Of a stretch of 64,000 nucleotides of DNA, positions 8,583-16,236 are shown one piece after another; position 1 is the stretch's first letter; every line of letters starts with the position of its first letter. The notes below the pieces were generated by a model. The model saw nothing but the letters and a program-made list of their open reading frames with translations, was not told the origin of the DNA and did not search any database. The translations under genes and the position numbers were made by a program. Location of the stretch: positions 1 through 64,000 of the forward strand of contig JAEWAQ010000024.1 of assembly GCA_023391635.1 (NCBI GenBank). Reading direction: 5' to 3'. The DNA comes from Bacillota bacterium. Lineage in GTDB: Bacteria > Bacillota > Bacilli > Paenibacillales > Paenibacillaceae.

Positions 8583-10433
8583 TTACTTCTTGTCTTCGTC
8601 TACGACTTCATAATCGGCGTCGACGACATTGTCGTGCTTCGCCGCGCCGGAGCCGGCATCTGCCGCTCCGTCCGCAGCGCCGCCCTGCTGCTGCGCCTGC
8701 GCCGCCTGCTCATATAGCTTGACGGACATTTGCTGCACGATTTGCGTCAATTCCTCGGTGGCCGATTTGATTTCTTCCAGATCGTCGCCTTCGAGCGCCT
8801 TCTTGACCCTATCCTTCGCAGCTTCCGCCTTCTGGACTTCGCCCGCGTCGGCCTTGTCGCCGAGATCCTTGATCGTCTTCTCGACCGTGTACACCAATTG
8901 GTCCGCGCTGTTGCGCGCTTCGACCAGCTCGCGGCGCTTGTTGTCTTCTTCGGCATGCAGTTCGGCTTCCTTCTGCATCCGGTCGATCTCTTCCTTGCTC
9001 AAACCGCTGGAGGAAGTGATCGTGATCTTCTGGCTCTTGCCCGTGCCCTTATCCGAAGCGGACACATTGACGATCCCGTTGGCATCGATGTCAAACGTAA
9101 CTTCGATCTGCGGAATGCCGCGCGGCGCCGGCGGGATATCGCTCAGGATGAAGCGGCCGAGCGTCTTGTTGTCCTTGGCCATGGCGCGTTCGCCTTGCAG
9201 AACATGGATTTCGACCGATGTCTGGTTGTCCGCGAACGTCGAGAACACCTGCGACTTGCTCGTCGGAATCGTCGTATTGCGTTCGATCATCTTCGTCATG
9301 ACGCTGCCGGCCGTCTCGATCCCCAGCGACAGCGGCGTCACGTCGAGCAGCACGACATCCTTGACGTCGCCTGTCAGTACGCCGGCTTGGACCGCCGCTC
9401 CAAGCGCAACGACTTCGTCCGGGTTGACTCCCTTGCTCGGCTCCTTGCCGATCAGCTTCTTGATCGCTTCCACGACGGCCGGAATCCGCGTCGAACCGCC
9501 GACCAACACAACCTTGTCGATGTCTGCAGGAGACATCCCCGCATCGGACATCGCTTGACGCGTCGGGCCCATCGTGCGTTCTACGAGCGAAGAGGTCAAA
9601 TCGTCAAACTTGGCGCGGGTCAGGTTCAGCTCCATGTGCTGCGGAACGCCGTCAACGACAGTGATGAACGGCAGAGAGATCGTCGTGGACAACGTGCCGG
9701 ACAGCTCTTTTTTCGCTTTCTCCGCTGCGTCCTTCAGACGTTGAACCGCCGCCTTGTCCTTCAGCAAATCGACGCCGTGCTCTTTTTTGAATTCTCCCGC
9801 CAGCCATTCCATCACCACTTGGTCAAAGTCGTCTCCACCCAGGTGGTTGTCCCCGCTCGTCGCCTTGACTTCGAAGAAGCCGTCGCCGAGTTCCAGAATA
9901 CTGACGTCGAACGTGCCGCCGCCAAGGTCAAAGACGAGAATCGTATGGTCTTCGCTCTTCTCAAGACCATACGCAAGCGCTGCAGCTGTCGGTTCATTGA
10001 CGATCCGCAGCACGTCAAGGCCCGCGATCGCGCCGGCATCTTTGGTCGCTTGCCGCTGGCTGTCGTTAAAATATGCCGGCACGGTGATGACTGCTTGGGT
10101 GACGGTCTGGCCGAGATAAGCTTCCGCGTCCGTCTTCAGCTTCTGCAGAATCATCGCCGAAATTTCCTGCGGGGTGTAATCTTTGCCTTCGATCGTTTCT
10201 TTATGGTTCGTCCCCATATGCCGCTTAACCGATAAAATCGTACGGTCGGGGTTGGTGATCGCTTGGCGCTTGGCCGTCTCGCCGACGATGCGTTCTCCGT
10301 CTTTCTTGAAGCCGACGACCGAGGGGGTCGTGCGGTTGCCTTCCGCATTCGGGATGACGACGGCTTCGCCGCCTTCCATAACCGCTACGCAAGAGTTGGT
10401 CGTGCCCAGGTCAATGCCGATAACTTTACTCAT
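8583..10433 (-). CDS. dnaK: Chaperone protein DnaK (Hsp70)
   Basis: ATP-driven cytoplasmic chaperone, 616 aa. The ATG at 10433 sits 8 bases after GGAGG; an in-frame TTG overlapping that site is not needed. The N-terminal ATPase half carries IGIDLGTTNSCVAVMEGG and the second signature DLGGGTFDVS; the substrate-binding half has the usual DVTPLSLGIET entry. The C-terminal lid ends in a Gln/Ala/Gly-rich tail and VVDADYEVVDEDKK, characteristic of Firmicutes DnaK. GrpE, encoded upstream, is its nucleotide exchange factor and DnaJ its J-domain partner. Confidence 0.99.
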   Translation of the reverse strand: MSKVIGIDLGTTNSCVAVMEGGEAVVIPNAEGNRTTPSVVGFKKDGERIVGETAKRQAITNPDRTILSVKRHMGTNHKETIEGKDYTPQEISAMILQKLKTDAEAYLGQTVTQAVITVPAYFNDSQRQATKDAGAIAGLDVLRIVNEPTAAALAYGLEKSEDHTILVFDLGGGTFDVSILELGDGFFEVKATSGDNHLGGDDFDQVVMEWLAGEFKKEHGVDLLKDKAAVQRLKDAAEKAKKELSGTLSTTISLPFITVVDGVPQHMELNLTRAKFDDLTSSLVERTMGPTRQAMSDAGMSPADIDKVVLVGGSTRIPAVVEAIKKLIGKEPSKGVNPDEVVALGAAVQAGVLTGDVKDVVLLDVTPLSLGIETAGSVMTKMIERNTTIPTSKSQVFSTFADNQTSVEIHVLQGERAMAKDNKTLGRFILSDIPPAPRGIPQIEVTFDIDANGIVNVSASDKGTGKSQKITITSSSGLSKEEIDRMQKEAELHAEEDNKRRELVEARNSADQLVYTVEKTIKDLGDKADAGEVQKAEAAKDRVKKALEGDDLEEIKSATEELTQIVQQMSVKLYEQAAQAQQQGGAADGAADAGSGAAKHDNVVDADYEVVDEDKK

Positions 10434-10463
10434 TAAGTATTCCTCCAATCGGGCTGGTTCGAA

Positions 10464-11084
10464 TTAACCGCTCACTTTCACCATGGCCGGCCGCAGCACT
10501 TTGTCTTTGAGCCAATAGCCGTTCTGAATCACTTCTAGCACGATGCCTTCTTCATGCTCTTCGCTTTCTTCGCGCATGACCGCTTGATGCATCTCCGGAT
10601 CGAACGGCGTGCCTACAGCTTCCATTTTGCGAAGGCCTTCCGCCTCAAACACCTGGAGCATCTGGCGATGAATCATCTCCATGCCTACCTGGAAGGAGTC
10701 CTTCGCTTCGCTGCCGCCTGGCGCGAGCAGGGCGCGTTCATAATTGTCGAGCACCGGCAGAAGCTGTTCGATCAGCTTCAAGGAGGCGTATTGCGCAAGT
10801 TCTTCTTTCTCGCGCTGCGTCCGCCGCCGGAAATTGTCGAAGTCGGCTTGTACGCGCAGGAATCGATTGTGGTTCTCTTCCGCCTGCTGCGTCAATGCCG
10901 CTATTTTCGCTTCCATTTCGCCTGACTTTTGAGTATCCGCATCATCGCTCGCGATCGCATCGTTTGCCGCCGGGTCATTCACGCCGGATGCCTCCGCGCC
11001 CGCCGGAGCGGTTCCGACCACTTCCTCCTGCTGTTCAGACAAGTGTTCTCTCTCCTTCGTCTCGTTCGTGTTCGCAGTTGTCAT
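10464..11084 (-). CDS. grpE: Nucleotide exchange factor GrpE
   Basis: Releases ADP from DnaK, 206 aa. The first ~65 residues are an acidic, poorly conserved tail (EREHLSEQQEEVVG). A long helix follows (AALTQQAEENHNRFLRVQAD), then the conserved dimer/beta-wing half with NFRRRTQREKEELAQYASL and the signature ending in EVIQNGYWLKDKVLRPAMVKVS. The start has GGAGG 12 bases upstream, a slightly long spacing. It lies between hrcA and dnaK in the CIRCE-controlled operon. Confidence 0.98.
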   Translation of the reverse strand: MTTANTNETKEREHLSEQQEEVVGTAPAGAEASGVNDPAANDAIASDDADTQKSGEMEAKIAALTQQAEENHNRFLRVQADFDNFRRRTQREKEELAQYASLKLIEQLLPVLDNYERALLAPGGSEAKDSFQVGMEMIHRQMLQVFEAEGLRKMEAVGTPFDPEMHQAVMREESEEHEEGIVLEVIQNGYWLKDKVLRPAMVKVSG

Positions 11085-11139
11085 TTCGGGCGTTCACCTC
11101 CTTACCGTGCCACCTGCCCGGTTCCGCTATGCGCCGGCG

Positions 11140-12165
11140 TCAAGACTGTCTTCGCGTCAGCAACAGGGCGATATCGTGCGACAAATAGTCGAGCAGGCTG
11201 ATCACTTTGCCGTATTCCATCCGAGTCGGTCCCAGAATGCCGATCGTGCCGAGCGATTGACCGTTGTACGCGAAAGTGGCGGTAATCAAACTGCATTGAT
11301 TGATCGCTTCCATGCCGTTCTCGGTGCCGATGCGCACTTGAATGCCGCCGGATCCGAGTTGGAACAGCTGAGTGAGATTGGCCGTCTCCTCCAACGTATC
11401 CAAAATCAGCTTGGCCTTGTCGACGTCCTTGAATTCCGGCTGGATCAGCATATTGGCCGCCCCGCTCAAGAATACGCGCGGATCCTTCTGATCGGCGAGC
11501 GATTGCTCCAGCACGGCCAATATTTCCTCGCAACGGCTCACGTAGCGCTTCAGTTCGCTGGCGATCTCGCTGTGGAGCACCGACTTGATCCGATAGAACG
11601 GAATTCCGCTCAGCTTGTCATTGAGCAGGTTGACGATCTTGCCGAGATCTTCCATCTCGATCCCTTCCGGAATCGCCATCGTCCGATGCTCGACATGTCC
11701 CGTGCTCGTCACGATGATCGCGACGGCCGACCGTTCGCCAAGCGGAACAAGCTGAAAATGCTTCAAAGTCGTGTTGAAGGTCTCGGGTCCCAGCACGATC
11801 GACGTATAGTTCGTCATCTGGGAGAGAATCGTCGCCGCGTGATCGGTCACGTCTTCCCAATGCGTCATCTTCTCCGCGAAGAAAGCGCGGATTTTGCGAA
11901 CGTCTTCTTCCCGGACATTGCCGGGGGAAACGAGATGATCCACGTAATAACGATATCCTTTATGAGAGGGAATCCGTCCGGCGGAAGTATGCGGCTGCTC
12001 CAGCAAGCCGAGCTCCTCCAGATCGGCCATCTCGTTGCGAATCGTGGCAGGACTGTAGGTCACGCCGCTGCGCTTGGAGATGCTGCGGGAACCGACGGGC
12101 TCGGCAGATCGAATATAATCGTCGACAATCGCGGAGAGAATCATGCGTTGACGGTCGCTTAACAT
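11140..12165 (-). CDS. hrcA: Heat-inducible transcription repressor HrcA
   Basis: DNA-binding repressor of class I heat-shock genes, 341 aa. The N-terminal winged helix (about 1-70) has SAEPVGSRSISKRSGVTYSP and ATIRNEMADLEELGLLEQPH, the HrcA signature; a GAF-like dimerisation region follows. GGGAGGGG precedes the ATG. It binds CIRCE, which lies 39 bp upstream of its own start, so the operon is autoregulated; folding of HrcA depends on GroEL, which couples repression to chaperone supply (known for the family). Confidence 0.98.
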   Translation of the reverse strand: MLSDRQRMILSAIVDDYIRSAEPVGSRSISKRSGVTYSPATIRNEMADLEELGLLEQPHTSAGRIPSHKGYRYYVDHLVSPGNVREEDVRKIRAFFAEKMTHWEDVTDHAATILSQMTNYTSIVLGPETFNTTLKHFQLVPLGERSAVAIIVTSTGHVEHRTMAIPEGIEMEDLGKIVNLLNDKLSGIPFYRIKSVLHSEIASELKRYVSRCEEILAVLEQSLADQKDPRVFLSGAANMLIQPEFKDVDKAKLILDTLEETANLTQLFQLGSGGIQVRIGTENGMEAINQCSLITATFAYNGQSLGTIGILGPTRMEYGKVISLLDYLSHDIALLLTRRQS

Positions 12166-12203
12166 CCGAAATCCCCTCCCTGATACCTATTCTTTTCGCT
12201 ACG

Positions 12204-12230
12204 TTAGCACTCTTCGACCCAGAGTGCTAA
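12204..12230. promoter_or_regulatory. CIRCE operator
   Basis: Perfect match to the consensus TTAGCACTC-N9-GAGTGCTAA. It begins about five bases downstream of the predicted transcription start of hrcA, where bound HrcA blocks initiation. Confidence 0.98.
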
Positions 12231-12241
12231 CGGCTATTACA

Positions 12242-12270
12242 AAAATACCAAACCCCACCGGTCGTGTCAA
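12242..12270 (-). promoter_or_regulatory. Vegetative (SigA-type) promoter of the hrcA operon
   Basis: On the minus strand TTGACA (12265-12270) and TATTTT (12242-12247) are 17 bp apart, with CIRCE immediately after. The -35 box lies inside the terminator hairpin of the preceding acetyltransferase gene, so the two elements are superimposed. Confidence 0.8.
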
Positions 12271-12291
12271 GAACGATCCGGTCTGGTTTGG
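12248..12291 (-). terminator. Terminator of the GNAT acetyltransferase gene
   Basis: Arms CCAAACC and GGTTTGG with an inner CCGG/CCGG pairing, followed on the minus strand by TATTTTTG. It overlaps the hrcA promoter spacer. Confidence 0.65.
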
Positions 12292-12328
12292 CGGTAATCT
12301 GCAAGTTATTTCGGCGATGATGGACGGA

Positions 12329-12796
12329 TCAGGCCAGCATCTTCAAGACGGCGATTTCGTCGCAGCAGTTTTGCTTGGCGCAATTGACGCAATCCGTCCA
12401 TACCTTCTCCGGAAAGATTTCTTTCTCGACGACATCGAAACCGTTCTTTTTGAAAAACCCGACTTCGTACGTCAGCGCCATTACTTTGGGAATGCCGAGC
12501 AGGCGCGCTTCCGCAATCAAGGCGTCGACCAAGCGGCTGCCCACGCCAAGTCCCTTATACCCGTCCAGTATGCCGAGCGATCGGATCTCCACGAGGTCGG
12601 AACCCAGACGGAACAAGGATCCGCAGCCGATGAGACGACCGCTCTCTTCCGCTACGATGAAGCTGTCGATATGGCGCAGCAGCGCTTCGCGCGAGCGCGG
12701 GAGCATGATACCCTTCTCTGCATATCCCTGAATCAGGCCGAACAGCGCTTCGACATCGTCCGGCGTCGCCTTGCGGCAAGCGATTGTCGTGTTCAC
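12329..12796 (-). CDS. N-acetyltransferase of the short ArgA type (GNAT)
   Basis: Likely transfers acetyl from acetyl-CoA to an amino group; 155 aa. The start is a GTG at 12796, 6 bases after AAGGGG; the frame stays open further upstream without a ribosome site. A single GNAT fold is seen, with the acetyl-CoA loop YKGLGVGSRLVDALIAEA near 83-100. It matches the C-terminal half of N-acetylglutamate synthase: IRSLGILDGYKG, MALTYEVGFFKKNGFDVVEKE, and a tail with three cysteines (DCVNCAKQNCCDEIA). Such stand-alone proteins are often annotated argA, but arginine biosynthesis genes are not nearby and the substrate is unproven. It lies between hemW and hrcA and has its own terminator. Confidence 0.8.
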   Translation of the reverse strand: MNTTIACRKATPDDVEALFGLIQGYAEKGIMLPRSREALLRHIDSFIVAEESGRLIGCGSLFRLGSDLVEIRSLGILDGYKGLGVGSRLVDALIAEARLLGIPKVMALTYEVGFFKKNGFDVVEKEIFPEKVWTDCVNCAKQNCCDEIAVLKMLA

Positions 12797-12883
12797 GGAA
12801 TCCCCTTCTTTCCGGCTTCCCCAAGCATGATCATCTAGAAGATGTGAATAAATATACATCAATCTGAATGAATTATCAATGCT

Positions 12884-14086
12884 TCATGCGAGAAAAGCGC
12901 CGAAAACTTCGTTACCCAGCATGACGCCCCGGGGAGTCAAGCGATAGCCGTCCGCATGCGGCACTTCTTCCAGCAGCCCCAGCTTGGTCAGACGGAGCAA
13001 CGTCTCGCCGAAGCGCCGGTCCAATCGCTCTTCCGCGCCGAATTGCGCAGTGAAGTCCCGCTCGCAGACACCTGCCAGCAGGCGAAGCCCGACCATCATG
13101 AAATCCTCCATCGCTTCGCCGGGCGCGACTTCGTTCGTCTCCAGTCTTGGAAGCGCCGCATTCGCCTTGTCGATATAGGGTTGTACACCTTTAATATTCA
13201 TATGCCGCACGCCCCGGGCATACCCGTGAGCACCGGCGCCAAGTCCATAATACGGCTCGTTGCGCCAGTAGGTTGTGTTATGCCTACTCTCGAAACCGGG
13301 CCGCGCGAAGTTGCTGATCTCGTAATGCCCGCGTCCCGCCGCGGTCAGCCGCTCGATCAGGTGGCGGTACATGGCGATTTCTTCTTCTTCTTCGGGCAGC
13401 GGCAATTCCCCCCGCTCGTAGAGCCGGTGGAACAGCGTGTTCTCTTCGATCTTCAGGCTGTAGAGCGAATAATGCGGCAGGTCGAGCTCCAGCGCGCACG
13501 ACACGCTGTCCTGCAGATGGTGCAGCTTTTGATTCGGCAGGCCGAACATCAGATCGATGGACAGGTTCGCGAAGCCGGCGGCTTTGGCGTTTCCGACGCT
13601 GCGGATCACGTCGTCCGCCTCGTGGATGCGTCCGATCCGGCGCAGCAGCTCGTTATCGAACGTCTGCGCGCCGAAGCTGATGCGGTTGACGCCGCCCTCA
13701 TGCATCGCCGCGAGCTTCTGCGGATCGGTCGTGCCGGGGTTGGCTTCCATCGTATACTCTGCACCGGGCGACAAGGGAAAATGCCTGCGAACCGAGTCCA
13801 GGAATCTCGTCATCTGCGCCGGGTTCAGCACGGTCGGCGTGCCGCCGCCTACGAACACGGTGTCGATACGCTCGGGAGGGAGCGCTGCGACCGTTCTCTC
13901 CATCTCCCGCTCCAGCGCGTCAAGGTAAGCGTCGATCGGCTGCCCTTCCGCCACGTAGGAGTTGAAATCGCAATAAAAGCACTTGTTCGTGCAAAACGGG
14001 ATATGAATATAGAGCGCCCGCGGCGTCCACGTGTGCAACGGCGGCGTACGGCTCATCGCGGTGGATTCGCCCATCTTAATCGTCAT
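12884..14086 (-). CDS. hemW: Radical SAM haem chaperone HemW (oxygen-independent coproporphyrinogen oxidase-like)
   Basis: Radical-SAM protein, 400 aa, of the family once called HemN-like, now known to insert haem into respiratory enzymes. The [4Fe-4S] motif CTNKCFYCDF (CX3CX2C) is near residues 31-40, and GGGTPTVL, part of the SAM site, follows near 80. HemW lacks the extra cysteine (CX2CXC) of true HemN, as here. The start is uncertain: ATG at 14086 overlaps lepA by 11 bases, ATG at 14074 begins one base after the lepA stop, and neither has a strong ribosome site, so translation may be coupled to lepA. The lepA-hemW-hrcA order is conserved in Bacilli. Confidence 0.95.
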   Translation of the reverse strand: MTIKMGESTAMSRTPPLHTWTPRALYIHIPFCTNKCFYCDFNSYVAEGQPIDAYLDALEREMERTVAALPPERIDTVFVGGGTPTVLNPAQMTRFLDSVRRHFPLSPGAEYTMEANPGTTDPQKLAAMHEGGVNRISFGAQTFDNELLRRIGRIHEADDVIRSVGNAKAAGFANLSIDLMFGLPNQKLHHLQDSVSCALELDLPHYSLYSLKIEENTLFHRLYERGELPLPEEEEEIAMYRHLIERLTAAGRGHYEISNFARPGFESRHNTTYWRNEPYYGLGAGAHGYARGVRHMNIKGVQPYIDKANAALPRLETNEVAPGEAMEDFMMVGLRLLAGVCERDFTAQFGAEERLDRRFGETLLRLTKLGLLEEVPHADGYRLTPRGVMLGNEVFGAFLA

Positions 14087-15893
14087 CCAGCTTCAGCACC
14101 GCCATAAATGCCTCCTGCGGAACTTCCACGTTGCCGACTTGCTTCATTCGTTTCTTGCCTTCCTTCTGCTTCTCGAGCAGCTTGCGCTTGCGGCTGATGT
14201 CCCCGCCGTAGCACTTGGCAAGCACGTTCTTGCGCATCGCCTTGATCGTCTCCCGGCTGACGATCTTCTGCCCGATCGCCGCCTGGATCGGCACTTCGAA
14301 CATCTGCCGCGGAATGAGGTCCTTCAGCTTCTCGCAGATCACTCTGCCGCGCTGGTACGCACGATCCCGATGGACGATGAACGATAAAGCATCCACTTTC
14401 TCCGCGTTGAGGAGAATGTCCATTTTCACCAGGTTGGAAACCCGGTAACCGGTCAGTTCATAGTCGAATGAGGCGTAGCCTTTGGTGCTTGACTTCAGTT
14501 GGTCGAAGAAATCGTAGACGATTTCCGCCAGCGGAATTTCGTATTTCAACGTCACGCGATTGGCGTCCAGGTACTGCATGTCGACGAATTCGCCGCGCTT
14601 GCCCTGACACAGCTCCATGATCGCGCCGACATAGTCGTTCGGGACGATGACGGACGCCTTCACATACGGCTCCTCGACCTGCTCGATCTTCCCTTGCTCC
14701 GGGTAATCGGACGGATTGGAGATGTCGAACTTCTCCCCGTTTGTCAACGTTACCTTATAAATAACGCTCGGCGCGGTCGTGATCAGCGGAATGTTGAACT
14801 CGCGCTCGATCCGCTCCTGGATGATCTCCATATGCAGCATGCCGAGGAAGCCGCAGCGGAACCCGAAGCCGAGCGCCTGCGACGTCTCCGGCTCGAATCG
14901 CAGCGAAGCGTCGTTCAGCTCGAGCTTCTCGAGCGCTTCCCGCAAATCGTTGTAATCCGTCGAGTCGATCGGGTACAGTCCGCAGAACACCATCGGGTTG
15001 ATGCGCCGGTAACCCGGCAGCGGCTCCGGCGTCGGATTCCTGGCATCCGTGATCGTGTCGCCGACGCGCGCGTCCTTCACGTTCTTGATCGAGGCCGTCA
15101 CGTAGCCGACTTCGCCCGGCCCCAGCTCGCCGACAACCGTCGCGCGCGGGCGGAACGTGCCGATCTCGACGACATCGAACGCAGCGCCCGTGCCCATGAA
15201 TTTGATTCGCGTATTCGCGTCGATCTTCCCGTCCAGGACGCGGATATAACAGACGACGCCTTTGTAAGCATCGTAATAAGAGTCGAAAATGAGCGCTTTA
15301 AGCGGTTTGTCGCGATCGCCCTGAGGCGCGGGAATTTTCTGAACCGCCTGTTCGATGATTTCCTTGATGCCGATGCCGTTCTTCGCCGAAGCCAGCACGG
15401 CTTCGCTCGCATCCAGTCCGATGACATCCTCGATCTCCTGCTTCACCCGCTCCGGCTCGGCGCTCGGCAGGTCGATCTTGTTAATGACCGGCAAGATTTC
15501 CAGATTGTTATCCAGCGCGAGATACACGTTGGCCAGCGTCTGCGCCTCGATGCCTTGCGCAGCGTCCACGATCAGCAAAGCCCCTTCGCAGGCGGCCAGG
15601 CTTCGCGACACCTCGTACGTGAAGTCGACGTGTCCGGGCGTGTCGATGAGGTGCAGCGTGTAAGTCTCCCCATTGTCGGCTTTATATTGAAGCTGCACGG
15701 CTTGCATCTTGATCGTGATGCCCCGTTCCCGCTCCAAGTCCATGTTGTCGAGAAACTGCTCCTGCATTTCCCGCGATGTCAACGCCCCGGTATACTCCAA
15801 AATCCGGTCGGCCAGCGTCGATTTCCCGTGGTCGATATGGGCGATAATGCAAAAATTACGAATATGGCTCTGTTTCACTTGTATGTCAGCCAT
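14076..15893 (-). CDS. lepA: Elongation factor 4 (LepA)
   Basis: Ribosomal back-translocase GTPase, 605 aa from the ATG at 15893, the normal family length. The frame is open 27 codons upstream, but the conserved start is MADIQVKQSHIRNFCII. GTPase motifs: AHIDHGKST (G1, near 17), the switch region RGITIK, DTPGHVDF (G3), NKIDLP (G4). The LepA-specific C-terminal domain ends in RMKQVGNVEVPQEAFMAVL. In Bacillus its upstream neighbour is yqxA; here about 16 kb of accessory genes separate them. Confidence 0.98.
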   Translation of the reverse strand: MADIQVKQSHIRNFCIIAHIDHGKSTLADRILEYTGALTSREMQEQFLDNMDLERERGITIKMQAVQLQYKADNGETYTLHLIDTPGHVDFTYEVSRSLAACEGALLIVDAAQGIEAQTLANVYLALDNNLEILPVINKIDLPSAEPERVKQEIEDVIGLDASEAVLASAKNGIGIKEIIEQAVQKIPAPQGDRDKPLKALIFDSYYDAYKGVVCYIRVLDGKIDANTRIKFMGTGAAFDVVEIGTFRPRATVVGELGPGEVGYVTASIKNVKDARVGDTITDARNPTPEPLPGYRRINPMVFCGLYPIDSTDYNDLREALEKLELNDASLRFEPETSQALGFGFRCGFLGMLHMEIIQERIEREFNIPLITTAPSVIYKVTLTNGEKFDISNPSDYPEQGKIEQVEEPYVKASVIVPNDYVGAIMELCQGKRGEFVDMQYLDANRVTLKYEIPLAEIVYDFFDQLKSSTKGYASFDYELTGYRVSNLVKMDILLNAEKVDALSFIVHRDRAYQRGRVICEKLKDLIPRQMFEVPIQAAIGQKIVSRETIKAMRKNVLAKCYGGDISRKRKLLEKQKEGKKRMKQVGNVEVPQEAFMAVLKLDDD

Positions 15894-16032
15894 CGGCTCC
15901 ACGAACCCTCCAAGCGATCTCTCTTCTGCAGATGTGTATCGCTTCATTATAACAAGGGATGCCTTGGGCTTCAATCGAAAGTCGCGGGACGTCAGGACAA
16001 TCGCTTACGGATTTGACAAACATCCGAAGACA

Positions 16033-16190
16033 GCATCATTTTCGCGGTGCTAGTGAGGCTGCGGGCGTAGATGATGCGGACGGCATCATATCTTGGCGGT
16101 ATCAGCGGGACAACGGGCGCACATGGTGCGGACTGCATCATTTTGGCGGGACAATGAGCGTACATGGTGCGGACTGCATCATTTTGGCGG
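16033..16190. repeat. Four degenerate repeat units upstream of lepA
   Basis: The motif GCATCATtTTsGCGG recurs at 16033, 16083, 16135 and 16176, that is at intervals of 50, 52 and 41 bp. The last two units are nearly identical over 41 bp (from ACATGGTGCGGACTGCATCA). The ~235-bp gap between the lepA start and the dehydratase stop holds nothing else that I recognise. Confidence 0.7.
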
Positions 16191-16236
16191 CACCGGCGGG
16201 GCAACGGGCGCGGGACGCAGACGGTCGGCCGGTCCG

